This document shows positions 24,475 through 32,281 of a stretch of DNA of 42,160 nucleotides, piece after piece. Each line of letters starts with the position of its first letter. Position 1 is the stretch's first letter. Source of the DNA: a virus; IMG/VR virus record IMGVR_UViG_3300048016_000100, positions 1-42,160 of that record; one strand, given 5' to 3'. The notes under the pieces were generated by a model. The model was not told the origin of the DNA, did not search any database, and saw only the letters and a list, made by a program, of their open reading frames with translations. Position numbers and translations under genes: made by a program.

Positions 24475-24813
24475 ATGAAAACAATTCTAGCCGCGTGGCA
24501 AAGCGTACTCGCAAGTCTTAAAAAGTATATCGCTTCTGATTACTTAAAGAAGCTCGTCGTAGGCTACGCGGTTAGAGCTGCGGGTATTACTTCGGGCTTT
24601 GGCGCTTGGCTCGCCACAATTATAGTTAAGAAGCTCTACGACCTTGGGGTCGGGGCAGTTAAAAAAGAGATCATTAAAGAAGAGACTAAACTAGAAAACA
24701 ATAAGGACGACGAAGCTTATGATAAAATCATTAATGACCCTAATGCTACGGCTGACGATATCAAAGATGCTTTGCCTAACTTTCTGGGCGGCGATATTAA
24801 GCCTAAGCCTTAG
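24475..24813 (+). CDS. putative membrane-associated protein of lysis cluster
   Basis: A 112-residue protein four bases after the previous stop. A hydrophobic stretch near residues 28-62 (LVVGYAVRAAGITSGFGAWL then ATIIVKKLYDLGVGAV) may be one or two membrane segments. The C-terminal 45 residues are charged and acidic. The lipoprotein gene starts inside its 3' end in another frame. Holin or spanin partner are both possible. I cannot separate them by sequence. Confidence 0.5.
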   Translation: MKTILAAWQSVLASLKKYIASDYLKKLVVGYAVRAAGITSGFGAWLATIIVKKLYDLGVGAVKKEIIKEETKLENNKDDEAYDKIINDPNATADDIKDALPNFLGGDIKPKP

Positions 24814-25105
24814 CGCGTGCAGTAACTATACTCCGCCGCTTCTGACGTTGACCCAGCTTGATATTAAAAACAACCAAGCTAACGACGTAAAGATTACGAA
24901 ATATAATAAAGAGACTTGCCGTTTAGAGCTTGAGGCGGGGCCTTCGTACCCGATCATGGGCTCGTCTTCGCCTTTGCACGGCGCTATTTGTTTAACTAAA
25001 GACGAGTACGCAAAGCTACGAGACTCTCTAGAGTCTGAATGTAAAAACGCTAACGAAAAACAGAAGGCTAAAGATGTCCACGCCGCTAACAACCGCCGCC
25101 TTTAA
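24719..25105 (+). CDS. lipoprotein, candidate outer-membrane spanin
   Basis: A 128-residue protein beginning inside the upstream membrane-protein gene in a different frame (95-base overlap), as Rz1-type genes often do. A basic N region is followed by a hydrophobic stretch (CLTFWAAILSLSLSAC) with lipobox LSAC (Cys34), predicting cleavage by signal peptidase II and lipid attachment. The mature part of about 95 residues is hydrophilic with three more Cys and a helical end. Starts at 24743 or 24767 are also possible. A lipoprotein of this type implies an outer membrane in the host. Confidence 0.6.
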   Translation: MIKSLMTLMLRLTISKMLCLTFWAAILSLSLSACSNYTPPLLTLTQLDIKNNQANDVKITKYNKETCRLELEAGPSYPIMGSSSPLHGAICLTKDEYAKLRDSLESECKNANEKQKAKDVHAANNRRL

Positions 25106-27806
25106 TAAGGCCGCAGCTCAGAATATACAGCCGCAGCTAGTATGTGAGGTACAAGGCTACCCCTATGTGATCTCATTAGGACCCGTCACTAAGTACATAC
25201 GTATCGGCGACGAAGGTTTACTTATCGGCGACGACTGGGTTATCGGCGGCCTAAATCAGTTACTTAATAATCTAGATATCATTAACTTAAAAAGCTCGTC
25301 TAAAACTATCTCGCAGCAGATTGTACCCGATAAAGGCGGTAGCCCCTCTATACCCTCTTTCGCTTTAAACCTTATCGACGTTAACGAGGCTATGACTCGA
25401 CTTATAAGTCCTAGTATTATCTTAGACGATATCTTAGGCGTACGCGCTGACCTCTATATCGGCTTTCAAGGTACTGCGTACCCCCAAGACTACGTACGTA
25501 TCATAGCGGGCATTATCGACCGTACCGAAAGCGGCTCAGGCGTTACGCTTAATATCGCACACCCTGAGCAAAAAAAGAAGTCAGACCTATTTATAAAGGC
25601 TACGACTGAGTTAACTTCGGCGGCTCGTTACCGCTCTAAAGATATTCAAGGTCTTACTTATATTACTCGTCGGGACGTTGTCACTAACGTAACCGTCACT
25701 TACACAAGTGGCGGCACGGCGGGCGCCGAGCTTGTAACTGTGATAGGCACTAACATTACCGTACAGCTTGCTATCGGTATAAGTACCGCTAACAACATAC
25801 GAGACGCTATCGAAAAGAAGACAGAGGCCCTAGCGCTCGTCGACGTTAATGTTATTACAGACCAAGGGGCTACAACCCAGATAGCCCAAGCTGCGACGAC
25901 GCTCGATACCGATACTACTATTAATGTGTTAGACACGACGGGCTTTTTAACCCCTGTACCTTCTGAAGGTCTACTCTGCTACGTACGTATCGACGACGAG
26001 GTTATGCAGTATACAGGGCTCACGCCTACGAGTTTTACAGGCGTTACTCGCGCCGCTTTAGTTACTGAAGACCCGAGAGCTGAAGGCGTACACCATGACG
26101 CCGAAACTTCAGTCGATAGCTTCTACCGCTTACAGGGCGACGCTACGACTATGGCCTTACGGTTACTTATGAGTAACGGCGGCGCAGCGATCTCTACGGG
26201 GGTCGATATTAAGCACGTAGGTAACGTCGAAGAGACGACGACGCCTAACACAGTCTACTTTGACGGCATAGACGTCGTATCTAAGTACGGCCTTACTATA
26301 GGCGACTTCGTTACTATCGAAGGCGACCCTAACCCTTCTAATAATGTGATTAACGCCGTCGTATCTGACGCGCTCAGAACACAGTACGGCAGCTATATAG
26401 TCCTCGGCAGCGAGACTTTGATAGAGAGCTTAAATACGGCGGCGACCTGTAGCTTTAAATCAAAGTATAACGTCTACACTGAGGGCCTAGGGCTCTCGGG
26501 CGAAGAGGTCGACGTACCGCAGTTCGAGCTTATTAAAGAGCGCTACGCTTCGAGTATCTTAAATTATGACTTTTATTTAAAAGACACTATCGCCGCAGAC
26601 GAGTTTATCAATTCTAAAGTGCTCTACAGTACAGGCATGTACTCAATACCTAGGCTCGGAAAGATATCGGTCTCAAAGAATGTGCCGCCGCTTGGGACTT
26701 CAGACCTTGTACGCCTGACGCCTGACAACACACAAAGCCCGCAGAATAATAAAATAACTCGAAGTATTAATAAGTTTTTTTATAATACTATTGTCTATAA
26801 ATTTAACGAGGCCGTTACTGACGAGCGCTTTCTTTCGGGCGAAGTTGATATAGATACGACAAGCCGTAATAGGATTAAAGTCGGCGTTAAAGCTTTAACG
26901 ATTGAGTGCGGCGGCATACGCCCTACAGTCGATAACCTCGAAGTCATTAACGTACTCAAAGACCAATTTCGTAATAAGTACCGCTTCGGCGCCGAGGTCA
27001 TAGAGGTTACTTCGTTTTACGGTAGCACCTATAATAGTGATGTGGGCGACGTACTTATCTTTGGCGAAGGCTTAAACCTCGTCGATACGAAGACGGGCAC
27101 TAGGGACTTTATACCGAGACTGTGGGACGTACTAAATAAGTCTATGACGCCCGAGACGGGCGACGTAAAAATGACTTTAATGGACTCGGCCTATTCACTC
27201 GCTGACGCCCGCTTCGGCGTTATTAGCCCGTCGAGCCAAGTAGGCGCGGGGTCTACGACGACCGAAATTAAAATTAAAAACTCGTATGACATTGTATCGC
27301 CGCGTACTGAAGACCAGAAATGGCGCTCACTTAAAGGTATTAAGCTTATCGTACACGACGAAGACTTTACTATCTCAGGCGAAACATACTTTCAAGGTAT
27401 CTCTACTGCTAACATATATGTAATGAACGTAGAGCCCGCTTTAGCTTTCGTACCTACTGAAGACATGATAGTCGATATCGCGCCTTACCCTGATAATAAT
27501 AACCCCGAAGACGACTCTATCGCTAAAGGTATTTATGTGTTTACTAACCCGACCGTAGCGATTACGTCAGGCGTAAGTACGACAAGCTTTAACGTCGATA
27601 TCGGCGAAGTACCTTTATTTAAAGAGGGTAAGCCGCTTATAGTTCACGACGAGAACTACACAATATTAAGCCCCGAAGTTAAAGTCTTATCGGTCGCGGG
27701 TACTTTAATTACCGTCAACGCACCGCTGGGCTTCATACCTGCCGCAGGTCAAGAGGTCGAGCTTATCGGCTACAAAGACGACGGCGCACCTTACAGATAC
27801 TTTTAA
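25074..27806 (+). CDS. large tail tip / hub protein
   Basis: A 910-residue protein overlapping the lipoprotein gene by 32 bases. It is beta-rich throughout. The N-terminal 200 residues resemble tail hub or receptor-platform proteins (VCEVQGYPYVISLG, IIAGIIDRTESGSGVTL). Near 280-340 a compact beta unit (TTINVLDTTGFL, LCYVRIDDEVMQYTG, FTGVTRAAL) common in phage tail-tip proteins is seen. C-terminal modules recur with similar strand patterns (LIVHDEDFTI and LIVHDENYTI are near copies about 95 residues apart), suggesting internal duplication. Position after the tape measure and fibre fits a hub that contacts the cell. Confidence 0.65.
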   Translation: MSTPLTTAAFNKAAAQNIQPQLVCEVQGYPYVISLGPVTKYIRIGDEGLLIGDDWVIGGLNQLLNNLDIINLKSSSKTISQQIVPDKGGSPSIPSFALNLIDVNEAMTRLISPSIILDDILGVRADLYIGFQGTAYPQDYVRIIAGIIDRTESGSGVTLNIAHPEQKKKSDLFIKATTELTSAARYRSKDIQGLTYITRRDVVTNVTVTYTSGGTAGAELVTVIGTNITVQLAIGISTANNIRDAIEKKTEALALVDVNVITDQGATTQIAQAATTLDTDTTINVLDTTGFLTPVPSEGLLCYVRIDDEVMQYTGLTPTSFTGVTRAALVTEDPRAEGVHHDAETSVDSFYRLQGDATTMALRLLMSNGGAAISTGVDIKHVGNVEETTTPNTVYFDGIDVVSKYGLTIGDFVTIEGDPNPSNNVINAVVSDALRTQYGSYIVLGSETLIESLNTAATCSFKSKYNVYTEGLGLSGEEVDVPQFELIKERYASSILNYDFYLKDTIAADEFINSKVLYSTGMYSIPRLGKISVSKNVPPLGTSDLVRLTPDNTQSPQNNKITRSINKFFYNTIVYKFNEAVTDERFLSGEVDIDTTSRNRIKVGVKALTIECGGIRPTVDNLEVINVLKDQFRNKYRFGAEVIEVTSFYGSTYNSDVGDVLIFGEGLNLVDTKTGTRDFIPRLWDVLNKSMTPETGDVKMTLMDSAYSLADARFGVISPSSQVGAGSTTTEIKIKNSYDIVSPRTEDQKWRSLKGIKLIVHDEDFTISGETYFQGISTANIYVMNVEPALAFVPTEDMIVDIAPYPDNNNPEDDSIAKGIYVFTNPTVAITSGVSTTSFNVDIGEVPLFKEGKPLIVHDENYTILSPEVKVLSVAGTLITVNAPLGFIPAAGQEVELIGYKDDGAPYRYF

Positions 27807-27818
27807 AGGAGTTTACAC

Positions 27819-28355
27819 ATGGCATTTTTAGCAGACGTTAAGAAATTTATTACAGCCGAAGAGGTTAACCGTAACGCGGGCGTTAACCAAAGTACGTGGC
27901 GCAAGATCGGCGGCATGATTAACTTTATCGGTAATAGAGTGCATGAGGTAAAGCGTTTTACTGTTAACGGTACGTACGGGCAGTTAGGCGGCGGCGCATA
28001 TCCTTTTAACTTCGTCGACGGCGTACATGTGTTTGAGTTCGACGCAGAAATTTTTAATGTATGGGTTTATCAAGCTATACAAGGTACGTCGGGGCAGACT
28101 GAGCTAGACTTAAAAGTCGCGCCTTACGGGTCTAACACATGGTCGTCTATCTTTACGACGACGCCTAAAATACTACCCGCAGCGGCGAGCGGCATACGCT
28201 TTAAGATCGGCGACGTACAGGCGGGTATTGTGGCCCCTGTAATGACGGGCGCTACTGTTAACGTCAACGCGGGCGACGCTATACGTATGGACCTTATTAC
28301 TGCTATGGTTAACCCTAATCAAGCGGGCCTTATAATTCATTTTAGACCGAGATAG
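27819..28355 (+). CDS. putative tail-tip jelly-roll protein
   Basis: A 178-residue protein with strong leader TTTTAAAGGAGT. A helical N-terminal anchor (TWRKIGGMINFIGNRVHEVK) is followed by a beta domain of about 120 residues (VFEFDAEIFNVWVYQAI, LDLKVAPYG, GDAIRMDLITA) like a viral jelly roll. It is the last rightward late gene. Its 3' end overlaps the leftward metallopeptidase gene by 19 bases. A receptor-binding or capping role at the tail tip is likely but unproven. Confidence 0.6.
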   Translation: MAFLADVKKFITAEEVNRNAGVNQSTWRKIGGMINFIGNRVHEVKRFTVNGTYGQLGGGAYPFNFVDGVHVFEFDAEIFNVWVYQAIQGTSGQTELDLKVAPYGSNTWSSIFTTTPKILPAAASGIRFKIGDVQAGIVAPVMTGATVNVNAGDAIRMDLITAMVNPNQAGLIIHFRPR

Positions 28356-28708
28356 AGGTACTTAACGAGGGCGGCTACAGTATAGCTGTACGCCTCTTGG
28401 TCGCAGTCGAAAGTAAAGCCCCTCATGTGCAGGGCGTACGCCGAAGCGTGTACCGCCTCATGGGTAAAGGTCGATATATCTTTAGGGTCTTTCACATAAA
28501 TAAATATACCGTGGCCGCCTTCAGCGCTTCGTACGTCCCAAGTCTTGCCAAGATATGAAGGCAGGTCTTCGCTTTCGGGCATGATACCGAAGTTATTAAA
28601 GATACCGTGACGTATCTCTTCTACAGTGAAGGCAGGCATATAGTAATAATTCTGACCTATAACGTAGTCAAAAAAGTGCAGGGGCTTACGTAATTTCTTT
28701 TTAGCCAT
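28337..28708 (-). CDS. small HExxH zinc metallopeptidase-like protein
   Basis: A 123-residue leftward gene. Residues 82-90 read THEAVHASA, a classic HExxH zinc motif (His83, Glu84, His87), with Glu105 in DQEAYSYTV as the likely third ligand. An aromatic N-terminal half precedes it. The N terminus is basic with no signal peptide. Small stand-alone HExxH proteins occur in several phages without known substrate. It lies beyond a terminator downstream of the endolysin, and its 3' end overlaps the last tail gene convergently. A role in cutting host wall or protein, or virion maturation, is open. Confidence 0.65.
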   Translation of the reverse strand: MAKKKLRKPLHFFDYVIGQNYYYMPAFTVEEIRHGIFNNFGIMPESEDLPSYLGKTWDVRSAEGGHGIFIYVKDPKDISTFTHEAVHASAYALHMRGFTFDCDQEAYSYTVAALVKYLYLGLK

Positions 28709-28723
28709 AGACTCCTCTAGATA

Positions 28724-28748
28724 ATAAAAAAGCCCCGTATAGGGGCCT
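28724..28748 (-). terminator. leftward rho-independent terminator after endolysin
   Basis: On the minus strand GCCCC-TATAC-GGGGC forms a hairpin followed by a T run (the A-rich tract at 28723-28731 on the plus strand). It lies between the endolysin stop and the metallopeptidase start. Confidence 0.8.
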
Positions 28749-28783
28749 GGCCGTTATTTAAGATAGTGGCTTAGGCTATTAAA

Positions 28784-29569
28784 TTAACTATAACGCTTTT
28801 TATACTCAGCTTTCAAGTACTCTCTAAACTCAGGCATAGACATACTTAACGCGCCTGACGGGTCGTTTTTACGTGTGGGCGCTACTTCGTCATGGCCCAG
28901 TACAAAGTCGAAGTTAAACACAGTCGGGTTATTAGCTTTAAGCCATATTAAAAGCTCGACTAATGACTTCTCTTGTGCCTCTGTGTACTTATGATAAGAG
29001 CCCGCTTGTATGTTATCGCGAGACTTTACCGTACGTACTAACTCTTTAGGTATCTCGGTATTAAACCAAGACATAAACTTATCACCTTCTACAGTTAATC
29101 GCCCCGCGCAGCATATCTCGATACCGACTAATTTACTTGAAACGCTTGAGCCTAACTCGGGCCACACGCTTGCGCCCGCGTGGTAGCCCCAGTCGCTTAG
29201 GGGGCACGACTGTACGACCTGACCGTCAGCGGCCATACTCATATAGTTATAACCCTGCTTTAAACCCCAAGACATAGTATCTAAAGCACTTTGTAGACCC
29301 TTCTCAAAACGCCCCGCCGTAAAGTGGACGATAGCGCCTACAGGATAATAATCTTTGTACTTACCTTTAGAAGGCATAGCGAAATTTTTAGGTATGTGCG
29401 CTAAAGGATACCATAGCGACTTAGTCGCAGGCGCCGAAGCTGACGGCCTCTCAGGCTCGGGCGCTACCGTAGGATTAGGCTTAACCTCTTCGGGCGCCGC
29501 AGGCTCTACAGGTTTAACCGCAGGTGTACACCCGCAGAAGCTCGCTTTAATTTTATCTAAAATACCCAT
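28784..29569 (-). CDS. N-acetylmuramoyl-L-alanine amidase endolysin (Amidase_2)
   Basis: A 261-residue protein with GGAG before ATG. Residues 15-50 form a Pro/Ala/Glu linker. From about 75 the Amidase_2/PGRP fold follows: AIVHFTAG (His82), GYNYMSMAADGQVVQ, WGYHAG, LVGIEICCAGR, then VLGHDEVAPTRKNDPSG with His226 and Asp236 as zinc ligands. It hydrolyses the amide between N-acetylmuramic acid and L-Ala of peptidoglycan, releasing progeny. The first residues (MGILDKIKASFCGC) are short and amphipathic, without a clear signal peptide, so export would need a holin. A 32-residue membrane peptide is encoded directly upstream. Confidence 0.9.
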   Translation of the reverse strand: MGILDKIKASFCGCTPAVKPVEPAAPEEVKPNPTVAPEPERPSASAPATKSLWYPLAHIPKNFAMPSKGKYKDYYPVGAIVHFTAGRFEKGLQSALDTMSWGLKQGYNYMSMAADGQVVQSCPLSDWGYHAGASVWPELGSSVSSKLVGIEICCAGRLTVEGDKFMSWFNTEIPKELVRTVKSRDNIQAGSYHKYTEAQEKSLVELLIWLKANNPTVFNFDFVLGHDEVAPTRKNDPSGALSMSMPEFREYLKAEYKKRYS

Positions 29570-29579
29570 GTGTTAACTC

Positions 29580-29678
29580 CTATTGTATGTGGGGCTGTAT
29601 GAAGTATACCGCCGTTAGTATTGCGAACATTGTCACCACATACCCTAATACATGTCTAGTCTTTATCTCTTCTAACAT
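29580..29678 (-). CDS. 32-residue single-pass membrane peptide (candidate holin)
   Basis: A 32-residue frame between the DNA polymerase and the endolysin. It starts 5 bases after the polymerase stop, with AGTAGGCAG just upstream. A charged N terminus (LEEIKTRH) is followed by a membrane span of about 18 residues (VLGYVVTMFAILTAVYFI) and a short tail. The endolysin ribosome site follows its stop immediately. Size, topology and position suit a small holin or pinholin-like peptide. No homology is claimed, and chance cannot be excluded for so short a frame. Confidence 0.5.
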   Translation of the reverse strand: MLEEIKTRHVLGYVVTMFAILTAVYFIQPHIQ

Positions 29679-29683
29679 ACTGC

Positions 29684-31843
29684 CTACTTTCTATAACGGT
29701 CACTTTGCCAAGCGCCGACTTTTAAAGGTATATCTAAGCCCCAAGCGGGCGGCGTAGCCATTATGCGCTTAAAGGTCTCTAGGTCTTTCGTCGTCTCGGT
29801 AATAACTTCGTCGTGTACGGTTAATGTGATATCATACCCCGCACTTTCTAAAGCTATCATAGAGTTAGTCATACAGTCCCTAGAGATAGCCTGTACGATA
29901 TTCTCTACGAGCTTACCCCCGTAATTAGAAGAGTAAGTCCACTGTTTAGTCTTCGAGTTAGTCGCCCAGTGATATAGCTTATGCTGCTGAGCGCCCCAAG
30001 GCGTCTTCTCTGAGACGACCTCGGGCTTATAATACCATAGTCTACGGCCTGACGGTAGTATGCACGTTAAAAAGTCTCGTTTCACTACGTACTTACAGCG
30101 GCCCGCCGTAAAGACTGAGCCTTCATATAGTACCGCCTTAATAGCTGCGGCTTCGGCCCTTCGCCATAACTCGGGTACAAGCGGGTACTTATCTCGAAAA
30201 GCTTTATGTGCGGCGGCTATTACGCTCTCAGGTAAAAAGATACCGTCGTCGTGTAAAGTAGACGTGAATTTCTTTAAGCCCATGCCATATCCACAAGCGA
30301 GTATTACCCGCTTACCTACCTGACGCTCGTCCGAGTTACCCGTAGCTATGTAGTCTTCGTATATCTCTCTATAAGTTTTCTTATAAACTGTAGCAGCCAT
30401 ACTACAATATGCGTCCATACCCGTAGCGTACTCGGCGAGACCTTCAGTATCGCCCGCGCACCACAAGAGGACCCGAGCCTCGATACTACTAAAGTCGCCC
30501 ACACATAAACTCTTTCCTTTTTCGGCCACAATGCAGCCGCGTAGCATACTCGATAATGTGGGCGTCAGATTAGGGTAGAAGACCCTCGCGTAGTCGGCGT
30601 GGTCCATAGGGGTATCATTAATAACTTGAGTAACCTCGTCGCCGTTTTCGTCAGTCCCTAAAACCGTCTCACGTATGTACTTATTAGGGTCTACGTACGT
30701 CTCGTTAACGGTCGCTATATGCTTAAAGTCTGAAAAGAAGTTTTCTTTTACTTTAACTGTACCCCTCGGAAAGTTTTGAGGCTGTACTCCTGTACCCGCC
30801 CAGCGGCCCGTCTGCGCCCCACAATAGATCAAATTATCGCGTACTCTAAAGTCTTTACGGTCGGCCCTTTGGTAAAAGGCTTCGTACTTACTCGTAGAGC
30901 TTAGACCTAACTGCTCGCGTATACTAAGGACGTCTATCAGTTCTTTATCGCGCTCATGGCCTTGTTCGCGTAGCTCATGTAATAATTTAGCGACGGTAGT
31001 TTTCTGTACGTTAGGCACGTCGTGCCCTTGCATAGATATAAACTTCTTTAAAGACGCGGTCGACTTCGCAGTCTTTACCATATATAGAGTCTTTTCTAAA
31101 AGCTGCTTATTAAGTACCTTTTCGTTACTCATTAAAAGGTCGCGAGCGGCTACGATAAAGTCGAAGTCAACTTTAAAACCCCTCTGATTAATTCTTTGGT
31201 CAAGTACCCAAGTGTAACGCTCTCGCGCCGTCCACGGCTCATAAGATTGTGTGAAACTAAAAAGCGCCTCTTCGACGTCTAAGTCGACTTTGCAATACTG
31301 ATAAAGGCGCTGTAGGTTTTCGTCGCCTAAGACCCATTCGACCCAGTCTGATATCTCTGTACGTCGTGTAATGTTCTTTCTAGGCTTACACATTTTAAGC
31401 ATGAGCCTACGGCCTTCGACGTCTTTATGAAAAGGTAAAGCGATAGCTTTCGCGACCTTCTCTAAGGACCGAGGTAGTCCCATGACCGCAGCCGAGGCCG
31501 CCGTACATATAAACTTCTGCGGCGGTAAGTACGTAAGCTTTTCGCCCATAGGGGTATTTTTTAACATTGTGTGGTTATAGATAGCCTGCTCGAAGGGCGC
31601 GTTATGTGCGACCACATAGTCGGCGTGCTTTAGCGCGTAGTAAAACTCTTTAGTTTCGCTCGCGTCGTCTGTATAGATAGCAGGGTAAGAAAGTAATTTA
31701 TTATCGGTAGAGCCGATAATCTTATAGCCTGCGCAAAGTATCTCTGTACTTGCGTCTTTAGCGTAAGGGTGCTGACCTGCTGCTGCGAGGTCGATACGGC
31801 TACGGGTCTCATAATCTAAGAGTAGGTACGTTTTAGTATTCAT
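29684..31843 (-). CDS. polA: DNA polymerase I-like (family A) with 3'-5' exonuclease
   Basis: 719 residues from ATG 31843; a GTG at 31882 would put the terminator hairpin inside the gene. The exonuclease domain has DYETRS (Asp10, Glu12), VVAHNAPFEQ and a YCKVDLD region. The polymerase domain has TGRWAGTGVQPQN, motif A VGDFSSIEARVLLW, motif B KRVILACGYGMG and motif C LTVHDEVITE. There is no 5' nuclease domain, as in T7-type replicative enzymes. It would be the main replicase, working with the SSB, SNF2 helicase and PrimPol/VirE protein. No ribosome site precedes the ATG, which sits after a terminator hairpin. Confidence 0.95.
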   Translation of the reverse strand: MNTKTYLLLDYETRSRIDLAAAGQHPYAKDASTEILCAGYKIIGSTDNKLLSYPAIYTDDASETKEFYYALKHADYVVAHNAPFEQAIYNHTMLKNTPMGEKLTYLPPQKFICTAASAAVMGLPRSLEKVAKAIALPFHKDVEGRRLMLKMCKPRKNITRRTEISDWVEWVLGDENLQRLYQYCKVDLDVEEALFSFTQSYEPWTARERYTWVLDQRINQRGFKVDFDFIVAARDLLMSNEKVLNKQLLEKTLYMVKTAKSTASLKKFISMQGHDVPNVQKTTVAKLLHELREQGHERDKELIDVLSIREQLGLSSTSKYEAFYQRADRKDFRVRDNLIYCGAQTGRWAGTGVQPQNFPRGTVKVKENFFSDFKHIATVNETYVDPNKYIRETVLGTDENGDEVTQVINDTPMDHADYARVFYPNLTPTLSSMLRGCIVAEKGKSLCVGDFSSIEARVLLWCAGDTEGLAEYATGMDAYCSMAATVYKKTYREIYEDYIATGNSDERQVGKRVILACGYGMGLKKFTSTLHDDGIFLPESVIAAAHKAFRDKYPLVPELWRRAEAAAIKAVLYEGSVFTAGRCKYVVKRDFLTCILPSGRRLWYYKPEVVSEKTPWGAQQHKLYHWATNSKTKQWTYSSNYGGKLVENIVQAISRDCMTNSMIALESAGYDITLTVHDEVITETTKDLETFKRIMATPPAWGLDIPLKVGAWQSDRYRK

Positions 31844-31846
31844 AAT

Positions 31847-31879
31847 TAAAAAGCCCCGTTCGCGCACGCAGTACGGGGC
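31847..31879 (-). terminator. terminator/attenuator abutting the polymerase start
   Basis: On the minus strand GCCCCGT and ACGGGGC form a 7-bp stem with a 13-base loop, followed by TTTTTAATT and then immediately the polymerase ATG. It may end most transcripts of the upstream replication genes, or act as an attenuator limiting polymerase expression. The loop can form a small inner GCG/CGC pair. Confidence 0.7.
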
Positions 31880-31943
31880 CACACTGTTAAGTTACTTCGA
31901 TCTAGAAAACCGAGGGTGTGCTAGTATAAGATAAAACCATTGT

Positions 31944-32267
31944 TTAGAAAGTGTCTAAATAATCTACGTCGTCGACGTCTGAGTCTTCGTAGTCGCCTAT
32001 CTGACCTTGGGGTAAGTCCTCGGCCTCGGGTAATACTTCAGACGGCGATAGAGCCGCTTGCGCACCACTCAGGGTTAGGGCCGACTCTAAGGCAGCCGTG
32101 GGCTTCGCAGCCTTTGGGGTCGAGGCACGCTTTTTTAGCGTACCCTTCGCAGGCTTTTTTTTAGCAGGCGCCGACTTTTTTACTACTTTAGACTTTTTTT
32201 TTGAAGCGGTCTTAGTATCTTTTTTTACTGTTTTCTTTACAGCTTTTTTAATTGCTTTTTTAGCCAT
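31944..32267 (-). CDS. histone H1-like lysine-rich protein with acidic aromatic tail
   Basis: A 107-residue protein with a strong ribosome site (GGAGTAATGTC before ATG). Residues 1-55 are Lys/Ala/Pro/Ser-rich and resemble histone H1 tails (AKKAIKKAVKKTVKKD). The last 20 residues are acidic and end DDVDYLDTF, like the C-terminal tip of ssDNA-binding proteins that recruits partners. It lies directly downstream of the SSB gene. It may coat phage DNA and, through the tip, compete with or mimic SSB. Codon use matches. Function inferred. Confidence 0.65.
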   Translation of the reverse strand: MAKKAIKKAVKKTVKKDTKTASKKKSKVVKKSAPAKKKPAKGTLKKRASTPKAAKPTAALESALTLSGAQAALSPSEVLPEAEDLPQGQIGDYEDSDVDDVDYLDTF

Positions 32268-32281
32268 GACATTACTCCTTT

